DNA of 7,171 nt from Phycisphaerales bacterium. Its GTDB lineage: Bacteria > Planctomycetota > Phycisphaerae > Phycisphaerales > UBA1924. This document shows positions 6,348 through 7,171 of the stretch, piece after piece. The stretch is taken from NCBI GenBank assembly GCA_026982035.1, contig JALSHW010000003.1:1-7171 (forward strand), written 5' to 3'. The first letter of the stretch is position 1; each line of letters opens with the position of its first letter. The translations under genes and the position numbers were made by a program. The notes under the pieces were generated by a model. The model was not told the origin of the DNA. It ran no database searches and saw only the letters and a list, made by a program, of their open reading frames with translations.

Positions 6348-6625
6348 CTCGCCCGGACGAGATACGGTGGGGGTGGCAAGAGAAAAGTGGCCACGAACGG
6401 TTCTACAATCCCATGTGGCGGTTCGAAGTTCGGACAGTCACCCCGATTGTTTTCAAGGTCGAGCCCTTTGGCGAACATGTCGAAGGGTTTTCTCATTGTA
6501 GGGACAAGACTTACGCCCTCCATAGTAAAGTTCAAACACACGATTTCGAGGGTGCGCCGCTTTTCGGTGTAATCTGCACTTAGAAGCCATTTCAAAACCC
6601 ATCCGATAGCCCATAAACACTCTGG
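6323..6625 (-). pseudogene. C-terminal remnant of a site-specific serine recombinase, truncated at its 5' side
   Basis: On the minus strand an open frame runs from just after a TGA (6628-6626) down to TGA at 6325-6323. Its best part, 6595 to about 6437, reads LLSADYTEKRRTLEIVCLNF, then TMEGVSLVPTMRKPFDMFAKG, and ends near NRGD. A 'TKR-ILE-CLNF-L-RKPFD-L--GL' pattern is the usual C-terminal end of large serine recombinases with a coiled-coil/zinc-ribbon arm, as I recall them from environmental bacteria. The resolvase catalytic domain and everything before WVLKWLLSADY are missing. The break falls beside the start of the IS5-like remnant, which suggests that element removed or displaced it. The final 38 residues are Pro-rich, poorly family-like, and overlap the end of the response-regulator gene on the other strand. 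Identification is from memory of the family, with no alignment. Confidence 0.52.
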
Positions 6626-6640
6626 TCATGGATGACCAGA
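6621..6640. repeat. Perfect 9-bp inverted repeat spanning the transposase-remnant start
   Basis: TCTGGTCAT (6621-6629) and ATGACCAGA (6632-6640) are exact complements separated by two bases (GG). The putative ATG of the IS5-like remnant (6628-6630) lies inside it. It marks the junction between the recombinase remnant and the transposase remnant. It could be a hairpin that limits translation of the transposase, a relic of an element end or resolution site, or chance. Confidence 0.6.
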
Positions 6641-7171
6641 AGGATGTGCCAGGATGGCCAAACGACATCAACGACGAAAACCCCAACCCACAATCTGGCG
6701 GTGTCCCCTGGCGGCGTCCCGATAAGCTTTGGGAAAAATTTCAACTCGTTCTTGACGAATCGACCAACGCAAAGCACTCGATGGCCTGATCCACCAAGCA
6801 CGCACCGGCTGCCAATGGTGCACCATCCCACTCCATTTCGGCGATCACCGATCCATCCATCGTACCATCTTTGATTTCGATTGGCTATTCGCACCTGTGC
6901 TTGGACAAAGGAAAGGGCACGACAATCCGACGGGGCACACGGCACACATTCACCGGATTGGTGAAGAGAAGTTTGATGCGCAGAGATGCAAACGCCGCCC
7001 GGCTCGCCGCTGAGTGATCGAACGAACACTTGGCTGGCTCAACCAATGGCGTGGTATTCTGGTGCGTTATGCGAAGAAGTCATCGAACTGCCTCGCTTCG
7101 ATCAAACTCGCTTGCATCCTGATCTGGTACAGAAGACTTCAACGATTGACGGTTTTGAGATCGTTTCTAAG
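6628..7171 (+). pseudogene. Decayed IS5-family transposase, internally deleted, running off the window
   Basis: Three frame segments together give a recognisable IS5-type transposase. From ATG 6628 the first frame has WRRPDKLWEKFQLVLDE, like the N-terminal 'D-LWE-I-PLLP' motif, and stops at 6787-6789. From about 6756 a second frame reads RIDQRKALDGLIHQARTGCQ, then W and FGDHRSIHRT, the typical DGI-Y-LRTGCQW region. At 6892-6912 HLCLDKG appears in the first frame again, then GHDNPTG (from 6915), HIHRIGEEKFDAQ and RRPARR in the second. The code then meets TGA (7011-7013) where relatives have Trp (ARRWVVERT). VIERTLGWLNQWRGILVRYA and a CILIWYRRLQR tail follow. Relative to intact members, roughly the central third, including the first catalytic Asp, is missing between 6890 and 6892. 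The Asp of LCLDKG and the Glu of VIERT remain. The right end lies beyond the window. Confidence 0.85.

Noticed and set aside
6348..6420. Terminator after the response regulator (GTGGC...GCCAC arms near 6375-6396)
   Set aside because: The arms are five bases with a 12-base loop and no T-tract follows, so an intrinsic terminator is not supported.
6632..6874. Plus-strand 80-codon frame beginning at 6632
   Set aside because: It is out of frame with both transposase segments and is a Thr/Pro-rich shadow with no motif.
6592..7029. Minus-strand open frame of 145 codons in the right flank
   Set aside because: The opposite strand carries unmistakable IS5 transposase motifs in segments, and this frame has no recognisable domain.
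1..7171. CRISPR array or rRNA gene
   Set aside because: No regularly spaced identical repeats and no rRNA-like conserved stretches were seen on either strand.

Overview
The window comes from a Gram-negative bacterium of moderate GC (judged by eye, not computed). The HupE/UreJ-like protein has a signal peptide, and an RND efflux tail and a membrane-anchored periplasmic protein sit beside it, so two membranes are implied. The style of the decayed integrase and the serine-recombinase tail resembles elements I associate with Planctomycetota, but the phylum is a guess and cannot be fixed from this sequence.

Layout. (1) Bases 2-1624 are the end of a plus-strand metal-homeostasis cluster: the last 42 codons of a CusA/CzcA-type RND efflux pump, a HupE/UreJ_2 family membrane protein, and a single-pass 'transmembrane anchor' protein with a periplasmic domain. 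(2) Bases 1625-2195 hold no intact gene. They contain the decayed 3' end of a DDE integrase on the minus strand, with a frameshift and a Glu-to-Lys change at the presumed catalytic glutamate. (3) Bases 2196-6347 are a compact three-gene operon: an SMC/ABC-like ATPase with a central coiled coil, a soluble HEAT-repeat histidine kinase, and a response regulator with two predicted winged-helix domains joined by an Asp-Pro-rich linker. The junctions are a 1-base gap and a 4-base TTGA overlap. (4) Bases 6348-7171 are mobile-element debris: the C-terminal end of a serine recombinase on the minus strand, apparently cut off by an IS5-family transposase on the plus strand. That transposase has frameshifts, a large internal deletion and a stop at a conserved Trp, and it runs off the window.

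The candidate new system is the ATPase-kinase-regulator operon. The ATPase carries the core motifs of the TrlF-type 'AAA-like ATPase' group known from conflict-associated proteins, but has no N-terminal PHP or nuclease domain. It is tightly coupled to a cytosolic two-component pathway with no membrane sensor. Its position between decayed transposition and recombination genes fits a laterally acquired defence or stress-response island. A plausible but untested model is that the ATPase detects or processes a nucleic-acid or protein signal, the HEAT domain relays it to the kinase, and the regulator switches gene expression. No obvious toxic effector is encoded in the operon, so the output is probably transcriptional or lies elsewhere.
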